A DNA stretch of 64,000 nt from an uncultured Pseudomonadales bacterium (lineage in GTDB: Bacteria; Pseudomonadota; Gammaproteobacteria; Pseudomonadales; Cellvibrionaceae). Each line of letters begins with the position of its first letter. The first letter of the stretch is position 1. Made by a program: the position numbers and the translations under genes. Below the pieces are notes generated by a model. The model made no database searches. It was not told the DNA's origin and worked only from the letters and a program-made list of their open reading frames with translations. This document shows, piece after piece, positions 21,053 through 31,210 of the stretch. The DNA lies in assembly GCA_947489425.1 (NCBI GenBank), contig CANLDL010000002.1, positions 248,001-312,000 of the forward strand. The letters run 5' to 3'.

Positions 21053-21420
21053 TGAGTACTCTCCAGTAATAGCCATTCATGCTTAATACATGTTATTTGT
21101 TTTTAAAGAGCCTTGCATTAACGGCAATAGCATTAATTTATAGTCGCTCTTAAGTAATAGTAAGAGCACTAGTGTGACTCGGTATAGGCAGAGATACAAC
21201 TATCGCTATGATAACAATTTTTTAATGGGTATTCTCTGATTATGCTAAAGCCGCGTGTAATAGCACTTATAGCCACTAACAACTCATTAATTAAGGCCTA
21301 AAATAGCTATTTAGCTTCTCATGTCTTGTTAAGGTCGGTATGATCTCGATTCAGTTTTGAACGGTTTATAGCTATTGGCAATAAACCAAGATATATTTTT
21401 TAAGATCTAACGGTACCTGT
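21053..21420. other. divergent fur/bamE promoter region
   Basis: About 370 bp. A 7-bp hairpin GGTTTAT/ATAAACC at 21363-21387 precedes bamE. TTGAAC-N17-AATAAA overlapping it is a weak bamE promoter candidate. I could not find a convincing Fur box for autoregulation. Confidence 0.4.
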
Positions 21421-21756
21421 ATGACTCGTCCTTTGACTCAACGCCTCTTCCGATTATTCGGTTTATCTATCGTCGTGGTAACTCTATCTGCCTGCTTTCC
21501 CGCAGTTTTTCGCCCTGACCTTGATCAAGGTAATTTAATAGACGAAGAAAAGCTCGCTGAAGTCGAAATTGGCATGGAGCCCCGTCAGGTACGCCGCTTA
21601 TTAGGTACACCGTTACTAACCGACACCTTTACCAAAAACCGTTGGGATTATTACTATAGCTTGCGTCAAGGAACAGTAACCGAGGTTCACCATCACATCA
21701 CTGTATTTTTTGAAAACGGTCGCGTCTCTGAAATAAAAGACCAATTAAACCCCTAA
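21421..21756 (+). CDS. bamE: outer-membrane assembly lipoprotein BamE (SmpA/OmlA)
   Basis: 111 aa. Signal peptide ends in lipobox LSAC (Cys near residue 23), so lipidated. The mature domain has the family pattern EVEIGMEPRQVRRLLGTPLL...NRWDYYYS...FENGRVSEIKD. Small subunit of the BAM complex that inserts beta-barrel proteins. Divergent from fur, the conserved arrangement in Pseudomonas-like bacteria. Confidence 0.95.
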   Translation: MTRPLTQRLFRLFGLSIVVVTLSACFPAVFRPDLDQGNLIDEEKLAEVEIGMEPRQVRRLLGTPLLTDTFTKNRWDYYYSLRQGTVTEVHHHITVFFENGRVSEIKDQLNP

Positions 21757-21763
21757 CTTACAG

Positions 21764-22078
21764 CTAACCCTCTGACTTTCCTGCTGCTTTTGCGGCGCGT
21801 CTGCGTCTGACTTCTTTTGGATCAGCAATCAAAGGGCGATAAATTTCGACACGATCTCCCTTTTGTAATTCATGCTTTGCAGGCGCTTTTATTGTTTGAC
21901 CAAAAACACCCATTTTTGCAGCCTCTAAGTCTACGCCCTCAAAATCATCGAGTACATTGGAGCGTTGGGCAGCTTCTAACGCAGTTGTACCCTGCTCGAC
22001 CATTAGCGCGTAAATCCTTTGTTTATGAGGAAGCGCATAAGCCACCTCGACTTCGATCATCTCTGTATTATTCGCCAT
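21764..22078 (-). CDS. rnfH: RnfH family protein
   Basis: About 104 aa ubiquitin-like beta-grasp protein. EVEVAYALPHKQRIYALMVEQGTTALEAAQ is the family signature. Role unknown despite the Rnf name; no Rnf electron-transfer genes are nearby. ATG 22078 has GAGG nine bases upstream and gives a family-like length. Encoded after ratA on the same strand; the pair is conserved across gammaproteobacteria. C-terminus is basic (RRRRAAKAAGKSEG). Confidence 0.92.
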   Translation of the reverse strand: MANNTEMIEVEVAYALPHKQRIYALMVEQGTTALEAAQRSNVLDDFEGVDLEAAKMGVFGQTIKAPAKHELQKGDRVEIYRPLIADPKEVRRRRAAKAAGKSEG

Positions 22079-22181
22079 ATTATGCAGCCTCGGTCTGCAA
22101 AAGTGGTTCACGCATTAGTAGAACCTCAAAACAAAAAATGCATGAGATATTTAAAGCGCACTAATAAATTTAAGTACTCAG

Positions 22182-22619
22182 TTATTTTTGAGAATAAACC
22201 TCATCTGCACGACGGCATAGAGAGTCAACTTGCTTATTGGCAATATCTTCAAGAAACTTACCCGCGGTCATGGCTAAGATAGGGTTTTTAAACGAAAACT
22301 CAAGATCAAGACTAACTTTACAGGCATTATCTTCCAAAGCTTGAAATTGCCATACCCCTTCAAAGGATTTAAAAGGACCATCCTGCAAACGCATAATCAT
22401 TTTTTCTGGTGGTAACAGCTCATTACGCGTAACAAAGCTTTGCTGAATGCCACTTTTACCCAGTGTTAAGCGTGCCTCCACAAATTTATCACTCTTAGAT
22501 AACACCTCTGAGGCTATGCACCCCGCTAAAAAAACAGGGTAGGATTCGATATCGTTAATAAGATCAAACATCTGCTGTGACGAATAAGCCACAATCGCCG
22601 AACGCGCAACCGTTGCCAT
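22182..22619 (-). CDS. ratA: RatA family START-domain protein
   Basis: 145 aa START/coenzyme-Q-binding-like fold. Motifs SSQQMFDLINDIESYPVFLAGC and the closing helix MTAGKFLEDIANKQVDSLCRRA are typical. E. coli RatA was described as blocking 70S ribosome assembly, while homologues (Coq10) bind ubiquinone; either role may apply. TTGGAG precedes the ATG. Operon with rnfH, divergent from smpB. Confidence 0.92.
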   Translation of the reverse strand: MATVARSAIVAYSSQQMFDLINDIESYPVFLAGCIASEVLSKSDKFVEARLTLGKSGIQQSFVTRNELLPPEKMIMRLQDGPFKSFEGVWQFQALEDNACKVSLDLEFSFKNPILAMTAGKFLEDIANKQVDSLCRRADEVYSQK

Positions 22620-22758
22620 TATAAATTCTCCAATAAACTCACTAGCAACCCACTTATAATCGTTGCCTAAAAAATTGCGAGCTATTATATACCATCAAGG
22701 TTTAAAGACTCTCGATAATCGATAGTCTTTAAACAATATTGCCTTTATAATCCGCCGC

Positions 22759-23235
22759 ATGGCAAAGAAACCAAAAATACTCGACAATACCATCGCACAA
22801 AATAAACGTGCTCGCTTTGATTATCATATAGAGGATAAATTTGAAGCTGGCATTTCTCTACTTGGCTGGGAAGTGAAAAGCTTACGCATGGGCAAAGGGC
22901 AAATTACCGAAACCTACGTAATTATACAAAATGGCGAGGCGCTTTTAGTCGGAGCTCAAATACAGCCGCTGAATACTGTGTCAACACATTATGTAATTGA
23001 GCCCAATCGCACACGCAAATTATTATTAAACCGTAAAGAGTTAAACAAGCTAGTAACCGCAACCGAGCAAAAAGGTAAAACCATTGTGGCGCTCGCCTTA
23101 TTTTGGAAGCGACATTTGGTTAAATGCTCTATTGCGATTGCCTCAGGCAAAAAGCAACACGATAAACGTGATACCGAAAAAGACCGCGACTGGAATCGAC
23201 AAAAGCAGCGTATTATGTCGCATAGCGCAAGATAA
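22759..23235 (+). CDS. smpB: tmRNA-binding protein SmpB
   Basis: 158 aa beta-barrel protein with basic C-terminal tail ([18 protein letters not shown]) that enters the decoding centre. Signature [31 protein letters not shown]. With tmRNA it rescues ribosomes stalled on mRNA ends. No ssrA gene follows it in this window. Another rescue factor, PrfH, is encoded about 12 kb away. Confidence 0.97.
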   Translation: MAKKPKILDNTIAQNKRARFDYHIEDKFEAGISLLGWEVKSLRMGKGQITETYVIIQNGEALLVGAQIQPLNTVSTHYVIEPNRTRKLLLNRKELNKLVTATEQKGKTIVALALFWKRHLVKCSIAIASGKKQHDKRDTEKDRDWNRQKQRIMSHSAR

Positions 23236-23247
23236 GCAGCTGCCTAT

Positions 23248-23802
23248 TTATTTAGCCACCTCAAAAATATAATCGCCACTGCTTAAGGTTAACACCATAT
23301 TATCGCTACTGTCATTGACCGCCTGCGAATCTAATGCAGCATTCATCCACTGCTCATAGATAGCTCTATTAACTCTTGCCCACAAGTCATAGCGAACATT
23401 TACGTAAGGTATCCACTGACCTTGATACTCTCTGAGCGATACCGCATGCGCCTCATCAATGACCAGCTCATCACTGGTATTGAGTACTACCCCCCATCGC
23501 GATGATTTTTTAGCACTGAGTACAGCGATAAAAGGTACATCATCGACAGTGATTTTTAACTTCTCCACCGGCGTCACTAAATAATATTCGCCGTCTTCAA
23601 ACCACAAAATGCTCGAAAACAAATTAACCAATGCTTGGCGCTCAATCACACCACCTTCGTGATACCAAACACCTTGCGCATTAATGTGAATATCAATTTC
23701 ACCAACATTGGCTTGACCACCTTTAGCCACCCACTGTGCAACAGGAGGCTGGGCATTGGCGTTTTTACTAACCGGCGCAATTATTCGCTCTAAATCTTTC
23801 AT
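23248..23802 (-). CDS. DUF1285 family protein
   Basis: About 184 aa. Family features: PPVAQWVAKG followed by IDIHINAQGVWYHEGGVIERQALVNLFSSIL and YYLVTPVEKLKITVDDVPF. Soluble beta-rich protein of unknown function, common in gammaproteobacteria. ATG 23802 is preceded by AAAGG at good spacing; an upstream GTG lacks a ribosome site. Convergent with smpB (12-bp gap). Confidence 0.85.
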   Translation of the reverse strand: MKDLERIIAPVSKNANAQPPVAQWVAKGGQANVGEIDIHINAQGVWYHEGGVIERQALVNLFSSILWFEDGEYYLVTPVEKLKITVDDVPFIAVLSAKKSSRWGVVLNTSDELVIDEAHAVSLREYQGQWIPYVNVRYDLWARVNRAIYEQWMNAALDSQAVNDSSDNMVLTLSSGDYIFEVAK

Positions 23803-23992
23803 CACTACCTTTACCTTAGTCACTTATATGAATATTTTAACATCTTGGCGTGTTAACTATAGTACGCAACAATATCTAAAATACACCTAAAATAAGGCCT
23901 AAAAACAGGGCAGTTACTATTGAATTAGCGATATTTTTAGCTATACCTAAAGTAGGCCACCACCATTTATAAGATAACCTGATGGAAGCACC

Positions 23993-24433
23993 ATGAAATT
24001 CGTTATTGCCTTATTGCTTATTGCCACTAGTCATTTCCAGAGCTTTGCCCACGCAGACCACACCGAAAGCTTTATAAATAAGCTAAAGGCAACACAAATT
24101 AACGGAATCGAGGCCGCCTTGATTAGGCTGGGTTTATTTGCCGCTCAAGAGAACAAAAAAATAGCTAGCAAGCAAACACAGCTTATGTTTATTTACACCA
24201 ACAATAAACTAGAGCTAAGCGTTTTTATTAAAAAAGAAAAGCCTAGCATGAATATCAATGAATGCCGGCGTTATCTACGAAGTATAAAAGGCGACTACAA
24301 TGCCACTAAACTAAGCCGTATCGCCTTTGCTGACTACTCTGTAAGTGACCAGAAAACAGCAAAAAGCCTATTTGCCTATCAAATATTACTTGTTGATCAA
24401 GTCGAACCAGATATCGTCATGAGCTGCCGGTAA
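23993..24433 (+). CDS. exported hypothetical protein, 146 aa
   Basis: Clear signal peptide (MKFVIALLLIATSHFQSFAHA, predicted cut after AHA). The mature part is helical and Lys-rich, with two Cys (in NECRRYL and MSCR) that may form a disulphide in the periplasm. No family recognised. Isolated between DUF1285 and a thioesterase gene. Function unknown. Confidence 0.6.
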   Translation: MKFVIALLLIATSHFQSFAHADHTESFINKLKATQINGIEAALIRLGLFAAQENKKIASKQTQLMFIYTNNKLELSVFIKKEKPSMNINECRRYLRSIKGDYNATKLSRIAFADYSVSDQKTAKSLFAYQILLVDQVEPDIVMSCR

Positions 24434-24475
24434 TTATGCGCCTAGCTTACATTACTGTTATTAGAGAAATTCGAC

Positions 24476-25006
24476 TTATACCGCTGGTGGCCAAGGCCTA
24501 AGAGACTCACTCTCTATCCATGCGGCCACCCAGGGCGAAGGATTGGGCTGCCAGTCTTTGAGGCCAAGCGCTTCAAACACCTTATCCGTTGCAACCACCC
24601 TCCCCTTTGAAGTGATGCCAGTACGTAGTAATACCGATGATGCCGGTTCACCACCCACCCACATTGATTGGGTGATATAAATCCAACGCTCATCATAAGC
24701 GGCAATTTGCGTGCGCATAGTGACTTTATCGAACATTCTTACACGTTTGCGATAACGCACGGTGCTACCAGCAACGACCAAACCCCATTTATTCTTGCTC
24801 AGTATCTTATTAAGGCCAGTACGTACCGCCAATACAAAACGACCAATATCATAAAGTGTTAATACTCTGCCGTTATTCATCTCCATGAACAGATCCATAT
24901 CCCAAGGTCTGCAAATAAAGGTGTTTTCACTTACATCTGTGGGTGTAATTTTTTCTTTGCGACTCGCGCTACTCATCGCTGTGATTAAACGTAAAAAAGG
25001 GAACAT
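24476..25006 (-). CDS. thioesterase-fold (4HBT-like) protein
   Basis: 176 aa. WDMDLFMEMNNGRVLTLYDIGRF is the hot-dog thioesterase pattern with the MNNGR loop seen in THEM6-like and 4HBT_2 proteins. VVAGSTVRYRKRVRMFDKV and IYITQSMW continue the fold. Probably hydrolyses acyl-CoA or related thioesters; substrate unknown. Stands alone on the minus strand. Confidence 0.75.
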   Translation of the reverse strand: MFPFLRLITAMSSASRKEKITPTDVSENTFICRPWDMDLFMEMNNGRVLTLYDIGRFVLAVRTGLNKILSKNKWGLVVAGSTVRYRKRVRMFDKVTMRTQIAAYDERWIYITQSMWVGGEPASSVLLRTGITSKGRVVATDKVFEALGLKDWQPNPSPWVAAWIESESLRPWPPAV

Positions 25007-25189
25007 TGAATTGATTTAGCCTTAATAAATAAATTGAAGAGAGTTGTATAACAACTTGCCATATAACGATAATAAAGTGTTTTATCCGCTATACCAATTG
25101 AAAAGCACAAGAATTGATTGACACTATTTGTATATTAAAATTTTTCGAAGCATTTATTGAATAATATAGAAAATATTTTTTATATTATT

Positions 25190-25218
25190 AGTGGGGGCCA
25201 ATAAACCGAGCCCACACT
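25190..25218 (-). terminator. probable terminator after the PEP-hydrolase-like gene
   Basis: Minus strand AGTGTGGGC...GCCCCCACT forms about nine pairs with one mismatch. It is followed by an A/U-rich stretch but no long U run. Located 48 bp past the gene end. Confidence 0.4.
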
Positions 25219-25265
25219 AAAGTCACCAATCACGATTCGATTTTATATTCTATCGAGACATATAA

Positions 25266-26090
25266 TCAGCGACCTATTTTTTTAAACTTTTGAGTTTGCT
25301 CAGTCAACGCAATTTCTGTTGGCAAACGTTCCATCGAAGATGCACCATAAAAACCATGACAATGCTTAGTATTTTTTAATACAAAATCTGCATCCTCTGG
25401 CATTGCCACAGGGCCACCATGCACTAATATAATCTGTTCGGGGTTGACAGCAAGTGCAGCGGCAGACCACTCGTCAACCAGAGCCGGGCATTGCTCTAAG
25501 GTAACTGCTGTGTCGGCTCCGATATTACCACCCGTTGTTAGCCCTAAATGACAAACAATAATATCTGCCCCCGCCTTGGCCATGGCTTCAGCGTCTTCTG
25601 CTGAAAAAACATAAGGCGTAGTAAACATATCCTTATCATTCGCCATTTTCACAACATCAACCTCAAGCTGATAAGACATACCAGTCTCTTCAAGGTTAGC
25701 ACGAAAATTACCATCGATAAGTCCAACAGTTGGGAAATTTTGAATACCAGAAAAACCCGCCGCCTTAATTTCATCAAGAAATTTATCCATCATTCGAAAT
25801 GGGTCAGAGGCACACACACCTGCAAGTACAGGTGTATTTTTTACAACAGGCAATACCTCACCTGCCATTTCCATTACTACACCATTGGCATCGCCATAGG
25901 GCATCAACCCTGCCAGCGAGCCACGACCAGCCATACGGTAGCGGCCAGAATTATAAATAACAATAAGATCAATACCACCAGCTTCTTCACATTTTGCAGA
26001 AAGGCCTGTTCCTGCTCCACCACCAATAATTGGTTCACCTGCGGCAATCATCGATTTATATTTACTTAAAAGCTCAGATCGTGAAAACAT
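25266..26090 (-). CDS. phosphoenolpyruvate-hydrolase-family TIM-barrel protein
   Basis: 274 aa. Pattern of the PEP_hydrolase/Tm-1 C-terminal family: [70 protein letters not shown] and [14 protein letters not shown]. Likely acts on a small phospho-compound; activity is inferred from the family name only. AGGAG precedes the ATG. 39 bp downstream of the Tm-1-like gene; the two families are often adjacent and are fused in the plant Tm-1 protein. Confidence 0.85.
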   Translation of the reverse strand: MFSRSELLSKYKSMIAAGEPIIGGGAGTGLSAKCEEAGGIDLIVIYNSGRYRMAGRGSLAGLMPYGDANGVVMEMAGEVLPVVKNTPVLAGVCASDPFRMMDKFLDEIKAAGFSGIQNFPTVGLIDGNFRANLEETGMSYQLEVDVVKMANDKDMFTTPYVFSAEDAEAMAKAGADIIVCHLGLTTGGNIGADTAVTLEQCPALVDEWSAAALAVNPEQIILVHGGPVAMPEDADFVLKNTKHCHGFYGASSMERLPTEIALTEQTQKFKKIGR

Positions 26091-26129
26091 AGTTTGCTCC
26101 TAGTTATTTGTCGGTGAATATTAGCAGGA

Positions 26130-27313
26130 TTAAAAAAAGTCGCGAAATGTTTTGATAATAAGATCTGCAAACTCAGGATCATTAATATTATTTGGCACAC
26201 GAATAAGTTGCCGCTCTTGCGTTTGATTAACAGTATCTTCCAGCGCTCTGAAAAGTGCTTCATCGGCCTCTGGATCATAAAAGGCCATTTCAGGAGCGTC
26301 GAGCAATGAGACCCCGCCCTCGGGCAAAAAGAAACGCACTGGGCCAGTCATTTGATTGAGCCTTTCACCAATCCATTGCCCCATTTTTGTGTTTTCTTCC
26401 GGTGTTGTACGCATTAAGGTAATTTGTGGGTTGTGCTCATAGAGTGTGCGACCACGATACTTTTCAGGTACTGTTTCAGGTGCCGCAAAGTTCACCATAT
26501 CAAGAGCACCACATGAGCCAATATAAGGCAGGCCTGAACGGATTGATGAGCCAAAGCGATCATTATTAGCAGCGAATACACCACCAGCAATAAGATCACA
26601 GACTTCTGTCGTTGTGATATCGATAACAGCCCCGAGTCTAAGAGCTTTTCCATTGATCGCCCACCAACACCCGTGGCATGAAAAACCAGGCAATCGTAAT
26701 CTTTTTCTAGATCAGCAGTAATGCGTTGAATACAAGGAGTTGTCACACCAAACATCATGAGACCAACAGCAGGCTTACCATCTACCACTGGCTGGCGTTT
26801 TGCTCGACCTTTGACCATGCCTGATAGGGCATTGGCGCCATTAGCTAAGACCTCGCGCGTGATAGAGTTAATACCTTGAACATCGGCAACCGAATACATC
26901 ATGGTAATATCAGCAGGTCCTACATACTGCTCTACATTGCCACTGGCAACCGTAGAGATTAATACCTTAGGTACACCGATGGGTAATGACCGAAAGGCAG
27001 GAGACACAAGTGCAGTACCTCCTGTACCACCAGCCCCGATCACGCCTTCGACATTATTTTGGGCTTTCATCCAAGCCTCAAAAGCAATAGTCATACCTGC
27101 CACCGCCGAGCCACGATCTCCAGTAAAGACGGCCTCTACCCCTTCTGGATGATATGCTGCCACAGTTGTTCGCGATACCGCAGCATCAGAACTACCCTCG
27201 CTCGTCGATAAATCTACCATCTCTACATTAATGCCTTCGCGCTTTAAGATATCGCGCATATAACGTAGCTCATCGCCTTTTGTATCCAACGTACCGCAAA
27301 CATAAGTAACCAT
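26130..27313 (-). pseudogene. Tm-1-like ATP-binding (UPF0261) gene, frameshifted
   Basis: Two overlapping frames together match one Tm-1-like/UPF0261 protein of about 390 aa. The first (ATG 27313, AGGTG upstream) runs through VGTLDTKGDE-like and GAGGTGGTALVSPAFRSLPIGVPKVL to [18 protein letters not shown]. The second resumes at [18 protein letters not shown] and runs to 26130. At 26625-26640 about seven bases seem to be missing compared with the family spacing. A deletion between two GCT copies would explain the exact junction. Either a real inactivating mutation or an assembly error. The partner gene downstream is intact. Confidence 0.75.
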
Positions 27314-27399
27314 AACAATCACCTGTAGGAAGCAAATTTTCTAACTCTATACTCTTATGAAAGGAATAACGCTTTAGTCTATTAAGTAAGGGGTAATCA

Positions 27400-27831
27400 T
27401 CAACAACGAGGCCGATAGAGTAATGCATGTTCTAAAGTATATTCTTTAATAGGCCCTAATTTAATATCTGCATACTGCAACTGTTGTGGTAGCTTCACAT
27501 ACACAAAAGCTAAGACTTCTTGCTTACCTGCAACCACAGCATCACAACTAGATACAATAGATAATTTTACCTTATGGTAACCAGAAGGCTCACCAACACT
27601 TTCTAAAATGTCCATGTCTTCCATCGTTTGCTGATTTACCTGATACAACTCACCTTTAATTTGATAGCCATTATTTTTATCCAAAACCAACCAAGGAACA
27701 TATCGTTCACCCTCTAAATATAGAGGGAATAGCTCTTTTGTAAAAAAGTCTCCATCAACACGAGTCGCTGTATTGATATGAAAATTGGGAAAACTTTGTT
27801 TAAGTGTTCCGTATACAAATACTAATGCCAT
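27400..27831 (-). CDS. gamma-glutamylcyclotransferase-like (AIG2) protein
   Basis: 143 aa. Starts with the fold signature LVFVYGTLKQSFPNF (YGTLK substrate loop). The conserved acid lies in MDILESVGEPSGYHKV. Members turn gamma-glutamyl amines or peptides into 5-oxoproline. Single gene; 78 bp before the Tm-1-like gene start on its far side, with no shared operon evident. Substrate not predictable. Confidence 0.82.
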   Translation of the reverse strand: MALVFVYGTLKQSFPNFHINTATRVDGDFFTKELFPLYLEGERYVPWLVLDKNNGYQIKGELYQVNQQTMEDMDILESVGEPSGYHKVKLSIVSSCDAVVAGKQEVLAFVYVKLPQQLQYADIKLGPIKEYTLEHALLYRPRC

Positions 27832-27853
27832 AGTGTTAAATTAATAAAGTAGT

Positions 27854-27899
27854 TAAAAAAATAACCGCCTATATTGTTACCAATAATATAGGCGGTTAT
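27854..27899 (-). terminator. Rho-independent terminator of the exported hydrolase gene
   Basis: Perfect 15-bp stem ATAACCGCCTATATT and complement with a 9-nt loop (27861-27899), followed on the minus strand by a T run at 27860-27854. It lies 40 bp past the hydrolase stop. Confidence 0.85.
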
Positions 27900-27938
27900 C
27901 GAATATGTTTATAAAATATTTAACTAAATTCATACGTA

Positions 27939-28667
27939 TTAGTTAGTTGAGAATTGCTGATCAAGAAAAGCTAATACTGCCTGCCAGTACTCTTCGCTAT
28001 CTTGCGACAACAAAGCAGATGAGCCATGCTTACCAGCACCTTTAGGGACAAAGCCCATTTTAGCCGCTGATATACCCTTAAATATAGGCTTCCATTGTTT
28101 CGTTTCGCTGCGCGCAGCCGTAATAAAAACAGGCACAGAGATTTTTTTGGCCTCACTCTTTATAGAAAGCTTACCATTAAAATATTCACCTGGAGAAAAC
28201 GACAAAACTCCATCAACTTTTGGCGCCTGCCTGCCCGCCAAAACTAATGACAAAGACGCGGAATAGGAAGAACCCCAAATAATAATACGCTCAGCTTTAA
28301 GCTCATCGCGTCCATAATTAATTGCTGCACGCATATCCGGTAAAGCCTTGATAAAATTCCGACCTACATTTGCCTGTGCCGCCGTCTTATTCACTACGCC
28401 ACCAAAGCTATTGCCCGAGCGCTGATCAATAGCCAGTGTATCGTAGCCGAGCTGTGTTAATCGTGGGGCAATGTTCTTATATTCACCGCGCGAGCTATCC
28501 GCTTGGTGAAATAAGATAATCAATGTTTTTTGTTGTGATGATTTTTCTGATTTGTAAAAACCTGCTGTGATAACAACTCCATCCTCAGAAGGAAAAGTCA
28601 ATGCTTGCTCTGCAAAAACTACAGTGGGCAATAAAAAAATAATGGATAAAAAAGATAGTAAGCGCAT
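27939..28667 (-). CDS. exported alpha/beta hydrolase
   Basis: 242 aa with signal peptide (MRLLSFLSIIFLLPTVVFA). LIILFHQADSSRGEY supplies the oxyanion loop, AERIIIWGSSYSASLSL the nucleophile elbow GxSxS (Ser), and GAGKHGSSAL the catalytic His. Resembles dienelactone-hydrolase-like periplasmic esterases. AAGGAG before the ATG. Followed by its own terminator. Substrate unknown. Confidence 0.75.
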   Translation of the reverse strand: MRLLSFLSIIFLLPTVVFAEQALTFPSEDGVVITAGFYKSEKSSQQKTLIILFHQADSSRGEYKNIAPRLTQLGYDTLAIDQRSGNSFGGVVNKTAAQANVGRNFIKALPDMRAAINYGRDELKAERIIIWGSSYSASLSLVLAGRQAPKVDGVLSFSPGEYFNGKLSIKSEAKKISVPVFITAARSETKQWKPIFKGISAAKMGFVPKGAGKHGSSALLSQDSEEYWQAVLAFLDQQFSTN

Positions 28668-28765
28668 ATCAAATAAACTCCTTTAAAAAGTAAATAAATA
28701 ATACAGTCATAATCAGACTGATAAATCCAAAAAAGATCCCTCTATTGATTGTCTATTTCTATTCT

Positions 28766-29239
28766 TCAGACATTCATATAATTTAGCGGCAATTGAGTTG
28801 TACTTTTCATTGTTTCCATCACAAAGCTGGAGCTAACATCAAACAGATCTGCTTTAATAATTTTTTTATAAAGCCTGTCATACCCAGGCATATCCGTAAC
28901 CACAGCCTTGATTAGATAATCGAGGTCACCACTCATACGGTATGCCTCAAGGATCTCAGGGATAGAATCAATAACCTCTTGAAATTGATGCGACCACTGA
29001 TCATTATGTTGATTAGTTCGCACAACAATATAAACCGTAAGAGACAAGTTGAGCCGCTCTTGGTCTAGCAATGCCACCTTTTCTCTGATGACCTTCTCTT
29101 GCTCTAGCTTTTGAATTCGCCGCCAACAGGCAGACTTCGATATGCTAATTCGCTCAGCCACATCGCCAACCGATAGCGATGCATCGCTCTGCAAAAGCTC
29201 TAAAATTTGCCTATCGTATTTATCCCAACTTATAGACAT
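28766..29239 (-). CDS. Lrp/AsnC-family transcriptional regulator
   Basis: 157 aa. N-terminal helix-turn-helix (DRQILELLQSDASLSVGDVAERISISKSACWRRIQKLE) and C-terminal RAM/ligand domain (MSGDLDYLIKAVVTDMPGYDRLYKK). Feast-famine type regulator that usually senses an amino acid. Divergent from a class V aminotransferase gene, its likely target. Confidence 0.9.
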   Translation of the reverse strand: MSISWDKYDRQILELLQSDASLSVGDVAERISISKSACWRRIQKLEQEKVIREKVALLDQERLNLSLTVYIVVRTNQHNDQWSHQFQEVIDSIPEILEAYRMSGDLDYLIKAVVTDMPGYDRLYKKIIKADLFDVSSSFVMETMKSTTQLPLNYMNV

Positions 29240-29421
29240 AGCCCCACCAAGAAAACAAAATCATCGAAAAAACAACCAAAAAGAAATAAACTTTCTATAT
29301 TTAAACAAAATTCGAGACAAAATACCAAAAATTAAAGAATTAACGAAAAAATAGGCACATTGTTTTTCGCCCTTTAACTTACACTATTGCGCATTATTAA
29401 CTCTATCGAGGTAGAAAACCT

Positions 29422-31111
29422 ATGTGTAATGATCGACTTATTCAATCTATTCGAGAAAATGTTATCGGGAATAACCAGCTCATCAAAACACCTTTTGGCA
29501 ACAAACCTTTAGTTTATGCCGACTATACCGCCTCGGGTCGTTCACTAAAGATGATAGAGAACTTTATTCAGCAAAACGTATTAGCCCATTATGCCAACAC
29601 CCATAGCGAGACCGCCTATACCGGCGCTCAAACATCCGCATATCGAGAGCAAGCCAGACAAGAAGTTCGTAAAGCCATTAATGCCACTGACGACTACGAC
29701 ATTATTTTTTGTGGCTCAGGTGCTACAGCAGCCATTAATAAACTGGTAGATATCCTCAACTTACGCCTACCTGCTAACCTAAATGACCGTTATGAATTAG
29801 ATCAGCACATTCCTTTAAAAGAACGCCCCATTGTATTTATTGGCCCTTATGAGCACCACTCCAATGAACTGCCTTGGAGATGCCACATTGGTGACAATTC
29901 CGTTGAATCAACAGGGTACTCTGGATATCGATGAGCTTGAACTACAATTACAACACTACCAAGATAGGCCTATCAAAATAGGCAGTTTTTCGGCGGCATC
30001 TAATGTAACAGGAGTTAAGACAGATACCGATACCGTATCTCAATTATTACACCGCTACGGGGCACTGGCTTTTTGGGATTATGCCGCCGCCGCACCCTAT
30101 ACAAAAATTAATATGGCAGGCTCCAGCACCTTCGACGAAAAAGAAAATAACACCAGCAAAGACGCTGTGTTTATTTCACCCCATAAATTTATTGGAGGCC
30201 CCGGTACACCTGGCATATTAGTGGTTAAAAAAGAGTTACTTAAAAATTGTGTGCCTGTAGCACCTGGGGGAGGCACAGTAATTTACGTTACACCAGAAGA
30301 TCACCAATATATTAACAACTCCGAGAGACGCGAAGAGGGAGGCACTCCTGCTATTGTTGAGTCTATTCGAGCTGGACTTGTGTTTAAATTACAACAACAG
30401 GTTGGCACAGTGAATATCGAAAAACGCGAGAAAAACTTTATTGAAAGAGCCATTGCCCGCTGGTCGACAAATACAAATATAGAGATTCTCGGAAATCCCG
30501 AACTACCTCGCCTCTCTATCGCCTCATTGCGTATCAAGCACAATGGCAAAGACCTTCACTATGGTTTTATTGTTGCACTATTAAATGATCTATTTGGTAT
30601 TCAGGCACGAGGAGGCTGTTCCTGTGCTGGCCCGTATGGACATGCATTATTAGGAATGACAATGCAATATAGTCGCGCACTGGAAAAACAAATACTAAAA
30701 GGAGAAATAATCTTACGCCCAGGTTGGATGCGAGTTAACTTTAATTATTTTATCAGTGAGACAACATTTGAATATATAGTACAGGCAATAGAACTTGTAG
30801 CTCTGCACGGCTGGAGACTTTTACCTTATTATTATTTTAATAATGGAGTATGGCGCTATCAAAATTCAGCAATGGAATTGAGCGATGACTTAATAAATAT
30901 TGATTTTGCAGACCTAAGCAAGCAAGAGAACAAGCAACGACTCTCATCGAACTCGGTATCACTCAAACAATATTTACTTACTGCCGAACAGGAAATGACT
31001 CGAGAACATTACGCTAAAAATACCTACTACTTAGAGTTATCTGCCGCAGCCGAAAAGCTACGTTGGTTTACATTGCCGCAAGAGGTACTGAATAACTCGA
31101 TAGCGGTATAG
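29422..31111 (+). pseudogene. class V aminotransferase / cysteine-desulfurase-like gene, frameshifted
   Basis: A single PLP enzyme of about 560 aa split over two frames. Frame one (ATG 29422, GAGG upstream) covers VYADYTASGRSL, CGSGATAAINKLVD and EHHSNELPWR. Frame two continues TIPLNQQGTLDIDELE, DYAAAAPY, ISPHKFIGGPGTPG (PLP lysine) and GGCSCAGPYGH. Compared with family spacing about eight bases are missing at 29876-29884. The protein has a C-terminal extension after the core fold. Either newly inactivated or a sequence error; the whole catalytic core is otherwise preserved. Divergent Lrp-type regulator next door. Confidence 0.78.
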
Positions 31112-31140
31112 CACTTTATTTAATTACCCATTACGACTAT

Positions 31141-31176
31141 TTTTATATTGCCCTTACAAGCAGGGGCAATATAAAA
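31141..31176. terminator. hairpin between convergent genes
   Basis: Perfect 13-bp arms TTTTATATTGCCC and complement, 10-nt loop, between the ends of the aminotransferase and DUF1826 genes. The poly-T/poly-A is inside the stem, so it probably ends or stabilises transcripts from both sides. Confidence 0.55.
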
Positions 31177-31210
31177 CAAGACAGATAAATCAAGACTCAG
31201 CTTACTTATA

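Noticed and set aside
21053-21420. Fur box in the fur promoter region
   Set aside because: Only a partial TTATCAT-like match; not close enough to the 19-bp consensus to claim.
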